Shown here: positions 1 to 11,030 of the stretch, in pieces
Position numbering within the stretch: the stretch's first letter is position 1
Layout: every line of letters begins with the position of its first letter
DNA from: Datura wrightii
Taxonomy: Eukaryota; Streptophyta; Magnoliopsida; Solanales; Solanaceae
NCBI GenBank assembly: GCA_035772735.1
Contig: JASDFA010000001.1
Coordinates: 70,644,001 to 70,708,000 of the forward strand
Direction of reading: 5' to 3'
Length of the DNA: 64,000 nucleotides
Position numbers and translations under genes: made by a program
Notes under the pieces: model-generated
Databases searched by the model: none
What the model saw: only the letters and a program-made list of their open reading frames with translations
What the model was told of the DNA's origin: nothing

Positions 1-1021
1 TAACGATGCGCACCATTAAGAAACATTAATCATGTAAAAAAGAACAATACAAGCATTTGTATTGGTTTAGAATCACTTTGTGGTACCCCTAGTTTGTTTT
101 TCCACCATGGTTCCCACAACCCTAGTTGTGGAGGGTTTAGCTACTCATGTTTGCAAGAAAGAAATCAGAATTCATGGAAGAAATCATAATTATAAACTTA
201 CAATATGGATAGAAGAAAAACCCAATAATCAACTGCACAATTAAACATCGAAAATCAGGAAGACGATGATGAATTCAATCAAGGTTTACATGTGTTTCTT
301 CTCCAACTAGTGTTAGGAAACTCAAAAACACAATTACAATGAAAAAGTATTAGGTTTTTTAAGAAAAAACAAAATAAAAGTATTTATACAATTAATAAAA
401 TCCTCTTCTAAATTAACAGGGATTCTGCAGTCGGGATGACCTACAATTCATAGCATTCTGCTACAAGTCGGGTTCTGCTTCTATGGTACCATTCTGCAGC
501 TTCTAGATATGTCAGGTACGAGTGATTGGTATGACTCGTACATTTTCACTACGATTTATGGTACCGGTCCTGGCTTGAACTTCTGAAATCTGGCATATCT
601 AATGATTATCCTAAAGGTCATTCATACGATTCGCACAAGGTTGGTACGACCCGTGCAATCCACTCGTGACCTGAGTATGCAAATGTATGATCCTATGAAT
701 CTCTATCGCCGATCCTTAGTACGGCTCATACTAAGATGGTATGGCTCGTACTACCTAGTGGTACTTTAGCTCAGCACTTTGCAAATTCTTTGAATTTCTT
801 TTACAGGTGTCAGGTATGGCTCGTACCAAGATGGTACGACTTTTACTAAGACCTATAGCAAGCCATTTTCTGCACTTTTTCTCTCCTTTTCCAAAATCCA
901 ACTCCCAGACCTGATTTCCTTAAAAATAAAGTAAAAGAACCTTTTATCTATCTAAAAACACCTAAGTCCAAATAATTTTCCTATGTTTTAAGGGTCGAAA
1001 GTGCTGAAAAACCACGACACA
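1..1021 (-). repeat. 3' LTR of element C (partial)
   Basis: This matches 31370-32386, including the shared ends ACGACACA (here) and ACGGCACA (there). In element orientation the LTR therefore begins TGTGTCGTGG / TGTGCCGTGA. The part of the LTR from 480 to 860 is full of short words such as GGTACGA, GACTCGTAC and TGGTACC in both orientations, in what would be U3. Just to the right, 1022-1040 read on the minus strand gives AAGTTGAGGGTGTTG, a good polypurine tract position. The window starts roughly 540 bp inside the LTR. Confidence 0.85.
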
Positions 1022-1367
1022 ACAACACCCTCAACTTATATGTCCTCAGGAAAACAAAAACACTACTACACATACGATGCTTAACTAGAAAGTAAAACAG
1101 AAGACTAACAGCCAACAATAACAAAATTTGCACACATTATTACTATCAAGTATTGACCCATTTTTCTTTCAAACACTATAAACCAAGACTGCTATGTACA
1201 CATGCAACTACAACTTATGATACAAAGGGATCTAGAAATGGAAGTAAATTATTAACAGACAACCGAGCAATCACTGATGCTTTTTACACAGGCAATGGGC
1301 AATATGTAATACAACCCAAGTACCCTCACAACAAACAAAGTCCCAAACACTCAAAATGATATATATG

Positions 1368-1461
<94 letters not shown>

Positions 1462-2767
1462 AAACCAGGACTATCAAGTAGAGCTTTCACTCTCACAATG
1501 AAATTCAAATACTGCATAGGTGATACCATAAGCTTTCCTTTATTTTCTCTACTCTGGTTTATCAGACAGTCAGGTTAGGATCACTATAGGACTTTCATTG
1601 TCTTATAATATAGGCTTGGGGATGGGTGTCGTAAATATGGACAATGGTGACTTAATCTCCTTGGCACTACACAACTCTTGGCTTCACTTCTACCATTTTG
1701 TCTTCTTTTCTCTCTTTCTCCATTTTATTCAACTTTCAACTCGTGGGTGTGGTTTGTTTTTCACTTTTTCTCTCTTTTTTTTTCTTTTCTTCTGACCATA
1801 CCCTACTTTTCACTAATTAACTTTTCTCCTTTTATTTCCCCCACATAGTCCACATACCCTTCAATAGTCACCACAACTTAGGCATTTTGCCTAAGTTGAG
1901 GTTCACAGTGTCTAAGGAAGGACCATGGACAAAATAGGTTCATTATAAACAAGTGATAAGGTGAATGGGCTAACCAATGAAAGTGGTCAATTTATATTCA
2001 AACATTTGGATCAAGGGATACTTATTTCATTTGGTCATAATTTAGGCTAAAAGTAAGCTAAGTCAAAAAGGGCCTATGTGCCTTTCCTAAATAACTAGCC
2101 TCTAACCTAAGAAAAGACTAACTAGGAAACTTCTAGATCACCTACAATGTATTGAACTAGGTAAGAACTCACTCACAGATAATACAAGGTTATATCACAC
2201 TACCTATCCGGTTCATGCACAACTACACTACAGTTAATCATGCTAATCTATCAAATACCATAAAACGATCCACACTGGTCATGCTTTTCAATCAAAAGCA
2301 TAGCTAATCACAAAAAAAACATTTAAAAAGGGGTCATTTTTTCAAAAACTACAAAATTCAAACACATGTGCCTTTTATTGGGTGTTAAGTACTCCTAAAT
2401 TATGTCTACTTAAACAAAAAGAGCATCCTAAACATGTCAATTCTACTAGATAGCATATTTGAGGGAAAAGAAACATGGCAATAAAAGCTCTCGGATGAAC
2501 AAAACAAAGAGATACACCCCCGCTCAAAAACCATGCTTTTTCCCCAAAGTAGTGAACTTACAACTGGGAGAGGAACATACTTGTGGCGCTCTAGACACTC
2601 CTGTCATCCTCAGCAGGTGGATTTGATAGCACAGTCTTCACCTCAGCAATAATGGCACCAGCGATGGCCAGTGCACTCTATGGTGTGGTGATGGTGGGAT
2701 TTATCCCTACCCCTTAGTAGTCCAAGTTGCCTCAACGAATTCAGTATCTTGCGGGGATAAATTTGGC
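1022..2767 (-). other. 3' non-coding tail of element C
   Basis: This lies between the end of ORF2 and the polypurine tract of C. No ORF in it resembles a known protein. It holds a compound microsatellite at 1374-1459 and AT-rich, low-complexity stretches (for example the T-rich run around 1760-1795). The long position of the tail parallels the tails of D and E, but I see no clear base-level match to them. Confidence 0.55.
1374..1459. repeat. Compound microsatellite (TC)n-(AT)n
   Basis: About 16 TC units (1374-1406) run directly into about 27 AT units (1405-1459). On the minus strand this gives meaningless ORFs of alternating Arg-Glu and Ile-Tyr. Confidence 0.98.
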
Positions 2768-4736
2768 TCACCCAAAGGGTCCTTGCCACTCACTAGGCAC
2801 CGTAGCAGAGCTCCCCACTCCTCTAACTCTCTTCTGCAGCTTAGACGTATGTTGGTCATGAGTCTGCTGGCAAGTTACTGCAGCCTGCCTACACTTCTTT
2901 CTCTCTCTCTTCCTCCTCTTCCTAGAGGTCTCCTCATCAACTACCTCAGATGACCTTCGCTTTCCTTTATCTCCCGCGGCAGGCTCATGTGTCCAAAACT
3001 TCCCTAAATCTAGCTCCTCATCGGGCTTATCCTCATATAACAAAATGGTAGGGGATATTTATATGGTCAATTGTCGAGATGATAACTTGACAACCTCACT
3101 CCTGATTGAGCCCAAATCATCCCACAAACTCCTCACATCGGGCTGCTCTGTTAATTGCTCATTGAGCCAAAGCTCAAAACTATCAAACCTAGTCTGCAAG
3201 GCTCTGGCTGCCTTATCAATATCGACCCTCACCCATGGCTTGACCTGTTGTATCATGACCTTCACCTTCTTTTCTATTAGAATTAGCCTCTTGGCCATCA
3301 TTTGGAAGAAGTCTTGTGGTACTAAAACATAACCAAAACCAACTGGAACCTAGCCTTAAGTAGATGGTGGCAGAGCAGATGATGTGCTGGGAGTAGCTTC
3401 TATGTGTCTGGACATAGTGGCGAACATCTCACTCTTCTCAACTAATGTGGGAGAATCTACATTTTCACCCCCTACAATCTATAGTTTCAAGACTGCTGCT
3501 GGTGCTCTACCCCGATCCACCTAGTTCATCTTATAACGTATCAAGCCAATATCTGTAGTCTGTGTGCCTCCAACTCTGACATCAATCTATGCTATGAATC
3601 GAGCACCTGCTTCCTTACAGAGCCTGTATATAAGACTCGGGAATGGAATAGTAGAGCTCAATGCTAGAGCTCGGTCCCAAATCTCCTCGACTATGATTTG
3701 GGGGATGTTGATAGCATACCCCGACATGATGCTCGCCACCACTCCTACTTTATTAGTGCTCAAAGTGTTATCATTATCCGTAAGCGCCAAAAAGTTGGCA
3801 AACTAGTGTTTAGCAAGACTTCTTAATGAAATTGAGCGAGGCTTTTGTGACCTGCCATCCATGAGTCACCTAATCTGCATCCTTCTTCTCCTCAGCAATA
3901 ACACTATCTAACCACCTCACATGTCGCTGCTTCTCCTCAGCACTTAACTATTTCGAACCTTTTTAGGGCCTCTATGCGGTAGTCAAACTCACTAGTAGTG
4001 GTCGGAGCCTAATAGTCTGGCCCATAAAGCATTCAGGCAATGGCCCGCTCTAATATATCCATAGCTTTCCCCCGAACTAGGACACACTCCAGCTTGGGCT
4101 GATCTCTCACTTTTTTCCTAACTAGGGTCTCATGCTCCATGGTCGCCAAGTAGTTCGCATAGAACTCCCTAATCATGTCAGCACTGAAGTTGTCAGGGGT
4201 TCGTGCCATCAAACTAAAATCATACATATCAAAGAGCCATTTCATCTCCTCAACCTCATTAAATGCACCGGTCAAGATCCACGGCTCTTCCTAAATGCTC
4301 CTCCCAGGGTTTAGCTTCGATGTGAGGGTGAGACGTTGCTCATAGATCTCCTAAGCACCTAGCATACCCTACATTATTATGCGGCTCTCACCGATGGGAT
4401 TTGCTCATCATCTTCCTCCTGTGCCTCTTTCTCAGATTTGGCCTCTCCTAACCCCTCCTCTGCGTTTGAGCCACTACTGGACACATGGGACATATCATCT
4501 CCCTCCTCAGACCGGGGAGCTTCTAATAGAGCGACTGAGGTAGTTACAACCTGAGACTTGGCCTGTGCCCTAGTAGTCCATGGCTCATCAATTTCATTTA
4601 TTTCTACATCATACTCCTCCACCAAACCACTAGGGGAGTCTACCTCCTACTTAGATACAAAGGCTTCATCCCTCAATACCCTTTGGGCTACAATCTCATC
4701 TCTAGCATTCTTGTTGGTTTGTCCTTTGCGTTCCGT
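2768..4736 (-). pseudogene. Element C ORF2, degraded plant-transposon-protein-like ORF
   Basis: The ORF lies downstream of gag-pro in C. It would start at 4736, where the predicted splice acceptor is followed by GTACA and then ACG, exactly where elements A and B have GTACA or GAACA and then ATG; the start codon seems lost. Pieces follow in order: an acidic N-terminal part (4377-4736, one stop near 4648), then VEEMKWLFDMYDF and MIREFYANYLAT with VRGKAMDILERAIA (4033-4275), a VASIMSGYAINIPQII stretch ending FPSLIYRLCKEAG (3587-3790), a helical or coiled segment (3059-3301), and a basic C-terminal part with RKRRKRERKK (2768-3043). The EFYANY...VRGK and FPSLI..LC patterns match the ORF2 proteins of A and D in the same order, so I read them as one family. 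Several stops and shifts separate the pieces. Function is unknown; no catalytic motif and no membrane segment was seen. The basic run could be a nuclear localisation signal. Confidence 0.65.
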
Positions 4737-4741
4737 TGTAC

Positions 4742-5532
4742 CTCTAGAGAAGGAATTAGTCCATCTGATATCACAGTATGAAAGCAAGAATGAGTATCTA
4801 TAGTATCATACTACTATTCATCGGTATGAGTCGTATAAAAGTGGTATATTCCGTACTGAGACTCGTAGTATCTCTTTTCACAGTTAAGACTCACTGGTAC
4901 AACTCATACCAAGGTGGTACCATTCAGACTAATAGTTGTAGTATTAACTTCTGAGGATTATGACTTCTGATGTTTTGGTGTGACTCGTTACTATGATTCA
5001 TGGTGATCTTATGAGTCGTACCATGTGTCGTGCTTTTAATTTAGAATATGACCCTTTCTGGTTATCTAACAGCCACTTGGTATGACTCGTTGTGTGATAC
5101 CATAGTTTGTACCAAGTCCCATACCCTCAATTTCAAACTTAACGATTCTAGGACAGTCTCAACGAATCATCCTACGAGTCGTAGTAGGATGCCATGAATT
5201 GTAGGATAGCTGTGAAGCCTATCCTTACCCTATACATTAACAATTCTACAAGAAAAGTTATTTCAGGGTGCTTACTCAGACTTCACCACTGTTTTAATTC
5301 ACAAAAACACATAATTTCACTACTTACATAGTCCCCACCACTAGTTTTTCCCATTAACTCACTACCCACAAGCAAAGCAAATTCATTGAGCATTTAATTT
5401 CCAAAACCCATCATACAAGATCAGATGTAGCCTACTAATCTATTCATCCACTTCATTTTCGTGAGTGGAGGATTCACAGTAAAGTTACGGCTACTGCTAG
5501 TAAGAAAAGAGGATGGAAATTTTTCAACTTAC
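4742..5532 (-). other. Predicted intron before ORF2 of element C
   Basis: On the minus strand a GTAAGT donor (5532-5527, preceded by GGCAA) and an AG acceptor (4743-4742) bracket 791 bases. The acceptor is followed by GTACA plus the ORF2 start position, as in A. Splice prediction is by eye only, but the same layout occurs in A, B and D. Confidence 0.45.
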
Positions 5533-6150
5533 TTGCCAAATTCTTGAGTCATTACTTCTTGCTTATGGTTTGGAGTAGGAATTCAGCTAAATGGTGCAAA
5601 TTCATTGCACAATTTCAAGCTCAAATGGAATGGGAGTGAGTTATATATGAGTGTAGAGTGATGGGAGGAAATCGTTGGATCATGTAATGAATTTCGGACC
5701 AATTTTGTGTTTTAAATTGAATTTGGGCAGATTTAAAAATCTGAGTTGAGTCGGGTCAGCTAGGTTCTGTCATTTAATTATCCTGTCATGACTCGTACCA
5801 TGGGTTGTAGGTCATACCTATGACTCAACCCTTCCATCCTTAACTAGGGACTCAGAATACTTACCTGGGAACCTACGAGTGCATGGTATGGTTTGTACCA
5901 TGGTGATATGACTCATAGGTTAGAGTTTCTGCACTTAGACCCTAGTGGGAGTTCACTACGACCGTGAGTACTATGACTTGTACCATGTACGGGTCATAAT
6001 AACCAACTGTAGTGAGAACTTTTGAGTCTTTTCAAGTCTCTACTTCTCATTATAGATAGGACTATGAGCTATAACATCATACCACAGTTTGTAATGAGGC
6101 TCATAGTCCAAACTTACACTTCTATTTTCACACTTCAGTCCCAATTTCAC
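4800..6150 (-). repeat. Internal region of C rich in GACTCGTACC-type words
   Basis: There is no coding here. Short words such as GACTCGTA, GGTACGA, ATGAGTCGTA and CATGGTACGA recur in both orientations, mainly at 4800-5200 and 5780-6110. The same words fill the presumed U3 of the LTRs of C (480-860 and 31800-32215). The stretch 5280-5760 between the two clusters is ordinary AT-rich leader that contains the predicted splice donor. Confidence 0.7.
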
Positions 6151-6180
6151 CTGCACACTATAGGACATATTCGTTAAGAT

Positions 6181-6312
6181 ACTCGGATATCCTCCCAAGA
6201 AGCACCTGATTTAACATCGTGGCATGATGCAAGTAGTTTGGTTACTTAGGCTTCACCAAACTACCTCATGGTTTGCCTCCCATGTAGCATCTGATTTAAT
6301 GTTGTGGCACAG
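6181..6312 (-). other. Structured block after the gag-pro stop of C, two tandem units
   Basis: Read on the minus strand, each unit has GCCAC(A/G)A followed by (C/T)(A/G)TTAAATCAG and GCT, then a hairpin. Unit 1 (6264-6312) ends CATGGGAGGCAAACCATG at 6267-6284. Unit 2 (about 6181-6230) ends CTTGGGAGGATATCCGAG. Both can form 5-6 bp stems (with U-G pairs) around a loop that starts AGG. The homologous single unit in A is at 24488-24531. The block starts about 25 bases after the protease stop. Confidence 0.7.
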
Positions 6313-6335
6313 TGTGGGTCTCTTGACTACTTAGA

Positions 6336-7120
6336 ATTCGTCAAGAAACTCCCGACTCAACATCAATAATTGAGACCACTCGAAAATCATTCAGTTGCTT
6401 CATTGACCTAAAGACGTTGAAACTGGCCTCTTTTTTATTCAGCCTGAACTTTAGTTGTCTAGTTTCAAAGTCCACTAAGGCTCTCCCAGTGGCAAGGAAT
6501 GGTCATCCTAAAATGATGGGGGCCTCAAAATCCACTTTGTAATCTAAAATCACAAAGTCAGCCGAAAGATGAACTTGTCAAACTTCACTATAACATCATG
6601 AAAGATACCCATTGGCTTATTCATTGTGTGATTCGCCATCAATAGCTGCATTGTTGTCAATATGTCGGGGCTCCCAAGCCCAACTATATGAACACAGCTA
6701 GCAGCATTAGATTGATGCTAGCTTGCAAACACACAGTGCTTTTGCAATCTAAAAATCCCCGATGGTGCATGGGATACCTAGGTCTTTATTTATCTATGCA
6801 CAGACCCATGAGGGTATTGCACTATAATGGTGGAAATTTTCGACTAGCTCCTAGCTCATGGATCGTTTCCTGGTCACGAGGTCTTTCACGAACATCGCAT
6901 ACCTAGGAATCTACTCCAATGCCTCAACCAAGGGAATATTCACTGACAACTGCTTCACCATGGATAAGAATTTCTGAAATTTCCCATCATCCACCGTTTT
7001 CTTCCTTCTCTGAGGAAAAGGTGGAGGCAAACGAGGGATAGGCTTGAAAATCTTTGGGACCCCTTTCAACTTCCTTATGTCAACAACCCACTCCTTTTCA
7101 TCAATTGGAGGCTCAGTCAA
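6336..7120 (-). pseudogene. Element C aspartic protease region
   Basis: The frame continues from gag through LPPPFPQRRKK and VKQLSVNIPLVEALE (6911-7120), then has several in-frame stops. Near 6690 the active-site region reads as ASINLML, so the usual DLG is disrupted, followed by LGLGSPDI. The end reads DYKVDFEAPIILG, stop, PFLATGRALVDFE (6480-6560), where members normally have ILGRPFLATG. The reading ends with VVSIIDVESGVS and a TGA at about 6336. As in A, B and D, nothing resembling RT follows, so gag-pro truly ends here. Confidence 0.7.
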
Positions 7121-8299
7121 CTCTGCATTACCATCAACTACCTACTCTGCAGTCTCAGCCTCCTCATCTGTATCAACCTACTTTGATTCTCCTATCTCAA
7201 TTACAACTGGCATGGGCAGATCAACTGTGGTTTTTCCACTCCTAGTAGTTATATCCATGTCGTGGTTGTCATTATTTGGATTTTGCACTATGTTACTATG
7301 GAGTGCACCCTTCTGCCTCTGGTTTAGGGATGCAGACATCTGGCCCAGTTGTTGCTCAATCTTCTTGATCATTGTGAAATGCGACTAAACTTTCTGGTTC
7401 TTGCTAGATATGTCTCTAGGAAAATCCTTCAGGGGATCATCCGTGGATTTTTCCTTTTTTGGCAACTCAGCCATCATGCTCTCCATCTTGGAGTGTCCAG
7501 CATCACCCTCACGAGCCTTTGGAGGAACATATAAGTTAGTGCGATCATTTTAGTAATCATCATTCTTCCTCCAATCACCTTCCTGATCTTGTCCTTTACT
7601 TCTATCCATGTATCCAGCGCTATAGTAGTTGTCCTTGTATTGGTTCTGACCTTGATTTCTGGATCCTTGCTGCCAAGTGACTTGACTAAACCCTTAGGCG
7701 TTAGCCCAAAAACCTGCCACCTGGTTGTCGAAGAAGTTTGCTTCCTCTTCAGAATCAGAGTGCTCAAACCCCTATTGTTGACACTGAGCTTCCACTACAT
7801 TCACCTTCTGCACTTTAGATCCCATGATATGCTTTGAGAGTAGGTCAATAAATTCTCTCATATGAGCTAATTCCTAGTCACACTCCTCTTCTCTCCTGCT
7901 CTGCTCAGCAGTCATCCCAATAGCATATGTATCTGCAGCTAACTGGACTTCTCTGGTATGCCAGGCTTTGTTAGTCTTAGTCACTAGATCCAGTATGGTT
8001 GTTGCTTCCTACCATGAGTGACTCATTAGTGCTCCTCTTGCTATTGTATCTGCAATGGCTAGTGTTGTTGTTCAAAGACTTGTAAAATATTTCTAGCAAA
8101 CTCTCATTGGGAATTCTGTGATTAGGGCACTTAGTTAACTTTTTCTTGAACCTCAGCCATGTCTCATGTAGTGCCTCCGTCTTGAGCTGTCGAAAGTTAT
8201 AGATCTTATCTTTGAGCTGCAACATCCTAGAAGGTGGGAAGAACCTTTCCAAAAAGGCATGTTGCATTTCTCTCCAGTTGGTGATGGAGTCAATTGGCA
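7120..8299 (-). pseudogene. Element C gag, C-terminal part
   Basis: This is the capsid region of an Athila/Tat-like gag. PIDSITNWREMQHAFLERFF and RMLQLKDKIYNFRQL (7977-8299) match the retrotransposon gag domain; the A equivalent reads STWDDLARKFLIRFFPSGK. The frame decays toward 7120 with shifts and stops. The N-terminal half lies beyond the G1 insertion at 30140-30725. Reading across the insertion gives a continuous protein, LEF before and PIDS after, which fixes the insertion point. It would form virus-like particles in the cytoplasm if intact; it is not. Confidence 0.75.
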
Positions 8300-10708
8300 T
8301 GTCACAACCCGAACATAAGTCTGGATCGCTGCACAGAACTCAGAACCATGACTGGCCCCAAGTCGACCCATGGCATGAGCATGACATATATAGAACATTA
8401 TATCAAGCGGAATCTAATACTTAAATATAAATAATCGAAAGTTTAAATAACAAAACGTCTAGCCAACGGTAATATCATAACACTGAGTCTGAAGATGAAT
8501 ATACAATCTATATCTGAAAGCCTCTACTAACTGATGGGATGTTGGACAAGCCCCCAGCTATCTCTAAGTCTAAAACAAACTGACGTAATGATACTTAAAG
8601 ATAGATTCCCTCAAAGGATGAGGACTTACCCAAAGCAGGGTTTGAACTGGAATAGGAGTAGGACTAATAGCGCGACTTTGTCTGATTGCTAGGACCTGCA
8701 TCATGAAACGATACAGCATGGAGTATACAGTCAATACTTGGAATATATTGAGTATGAAAGGTATGTAAAACAGATGGAATAAGCATAACTAAAATCATGC
8801 ACATAACATAAATCATAAGATTATGAGAGTAAGGACTACATACTGATATCTAAAAACATTTATTGTCATAAACTGAACTTCCATATGTGAATAGAATGAC
8901 CCAAAGCTGAAAATAGAATCATATGGCTTGCCAAAGTTAAAATCATAAGTAAGAGCTTACAAACCGATCATTGGGTCAAACCTATTGAAAGCATAGTATC
9001 AAAAGTCATAAACATGCATAACTAAATTCATAAGGGACAATGAGAGACTCGTCATCATCGACGCCATCACGATAGAGCTTACGTGATGCCCCAACTATTA
9101 CACTCAAGTGGGCAGAACTGTCCAAACCTTGGCAGGTTTAAGTATGCTAGCATGATATCTATATCTAGCAGAAGGACCCTTGGGGTCAAGTGAAGCTCAC
9201 AAGGGAGGTCCCAATGTAAATATATAAACCTACGCAGGTGTGTAGTTCTGAGACCCAAGGTTTATATGAACCTCTAGCCTACTCGGTGCTAGACACTACT
9301 CCCAAAAACATGCAAAGTGCTCTCCATCATTTTTCAATGAAGATGAAACCATTGTTTCTCAACGAAGCTAATAATGTAATTACATGCACAGTCACAAATC
9401 TGAACACGGGGAGTCCTGGCTCCAAACATACTATAAGCTGAAAATAGGGAATATCACTCCAAACCATATGGTAAGTTGATATTATAAAACTGAATTGAAT
9501 CGTGAAAACATACTTAACATGTATGGGCTTTCCCATATCTTCAAATCCTGCATACTTGAAATAGACTTCATAATAAAAAATAATAGATTCATACATGGGT
9601 AATTTGTAGACATTCAATAATGCTATATATCTCTTCATACTTCAAATCATAAATCATAAACTTGACTTTTCATGAACTTGCATAATTTGGCATAATTTTT
9701 TTACTAAGATTTGAAATCATGAATATATATTCAATTAGTATATAAAATCTATCCATGAGTCTTAAAATATGCTTTGAAAGATGAAGGGAATTGGCCCATA
9801 AGTAAATCATAGAGAATTTCATAAAAATTAGGATAGAACCCCATCAGATCATAAACATGATCTAGAAATTGAATTCATGGAATTGACGAGAATTTTGAGC
9901 ATAAGAGTGAAAGGAACCCTCATTCATGGCCTCACATATTTGTATAAACTGATTCTACACTTTTCTTTGAAAGCCCAAGAGATTTGGAGAAGAACTTGAA
10001 GGCTTTAAGATTAATCTTCAATGGAAAACTTCTACACTTGACTGAATGAGAGTTGAATGAATTAGAATAGGTTAAACTCCCTTAATACACTTCTTTTAGG
10101 TCTTAAAACGTCGTAGCTTAGGACATAGGAGATTAGGAATTACAAAAATACCCTTACTAATTCACAGGATAATGACACTGCCAGTCCTAATGAGGGATAT
10201 CATGAGTCGTTAGGAGGAGTGACGACTCGTGGCCCTCATTCGTTGCCACTGTCAATCTTTTCCCTCAACTAAAACTCTCCAACTTACGACTGGCATAAAG
10301 AGTTGTTAACAGGGACGACAACTCGTTCCTTCCTTTAATTGTCACAACTGGAAGTCTTACACCATCCAAGACATCCCAACCAACGAGCCATCTAACAAGT
10401 CGTGAAGTGACCCCATGATTCGTCCCTCTATCCGTTTGGTCTCCTACACCTCAATATTCTCCCAACTTCTCTTGCGCACGATGAGCTTTTCGATGACTCA
10501 TTGAGTCACGTGACGAGCGTTCCTTAACCCATCGCCACTAGTAAAACTTCGTCCATATCCAACTCCACCCTATCTTACAAACCACTTAACGATTTGTTAA
10601 GTGACTTCACGAGTCACTTGATGGGTCTTTTTGTGACCTAGTGCGAATTTTTCTGCTTTCTTAGCTTTAACCCTCGAGTCTGATATTAGGGACTCTTTGG
10701 GTATTATA
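8300..10708 (-). repeat. 3' LTR of G1 (L1)
   Basis: It starts TGTCACAACCCGAAC and ends GGGTATTATA, where the expected terminal CA is mutated. It is homologous to 27728-30134 throughout. The right half (10150-10680, U3 in element orientation) carries repeated GACTCGT and ACGAGTC words. Minus-strand ORFs inside it are chance frames. Confidence 0.9.
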
Positions 10709-11030
10709 ATATCTCCCCCTTGAAAACATTCATCCTCGAATGTGGGTAAACATACTGAATAGCTGGGGAAAGGAAGTTCAATCCCAAATACTGAACATCT
10801 GGAGCTGAAAACTAACGGAGTGACTGACTCCAAACTGATATACCTAATTGAACTGAATTCGTAAATCATACATACATGCTAGGACATGAAGGGAACTGAG
10901 AGACATGAACTTGACATGAAACGGAATAGAGTATTAGGGAGGAAACTGATACCTCATGCTGGAACAAAACTAGAAGGAAATAAATATGGATATTTAGCCA
11001 TCATATCTACTTCGGCTTCCCACGTAGCTC
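10709..11030 (-). other. Polypurine tract and 3' leader of G1
   Basis: Directly beside the LTR the plus strand reads AATATCTCCCCCTTG, that is, a minus-strand CAAGGGGGAGATATT, a classic polypurine tract for plus-strand priming. The rest, up to the end of pol, is non-coding. Confidence 0.75.

Noticed and set aside
1271..1529. Minus-strand ORFs with runs of Arg-Glu and Ile-Tyr
   Set aside because: They are translations of the (TC)n-(AT)n microsatellite in two frames.
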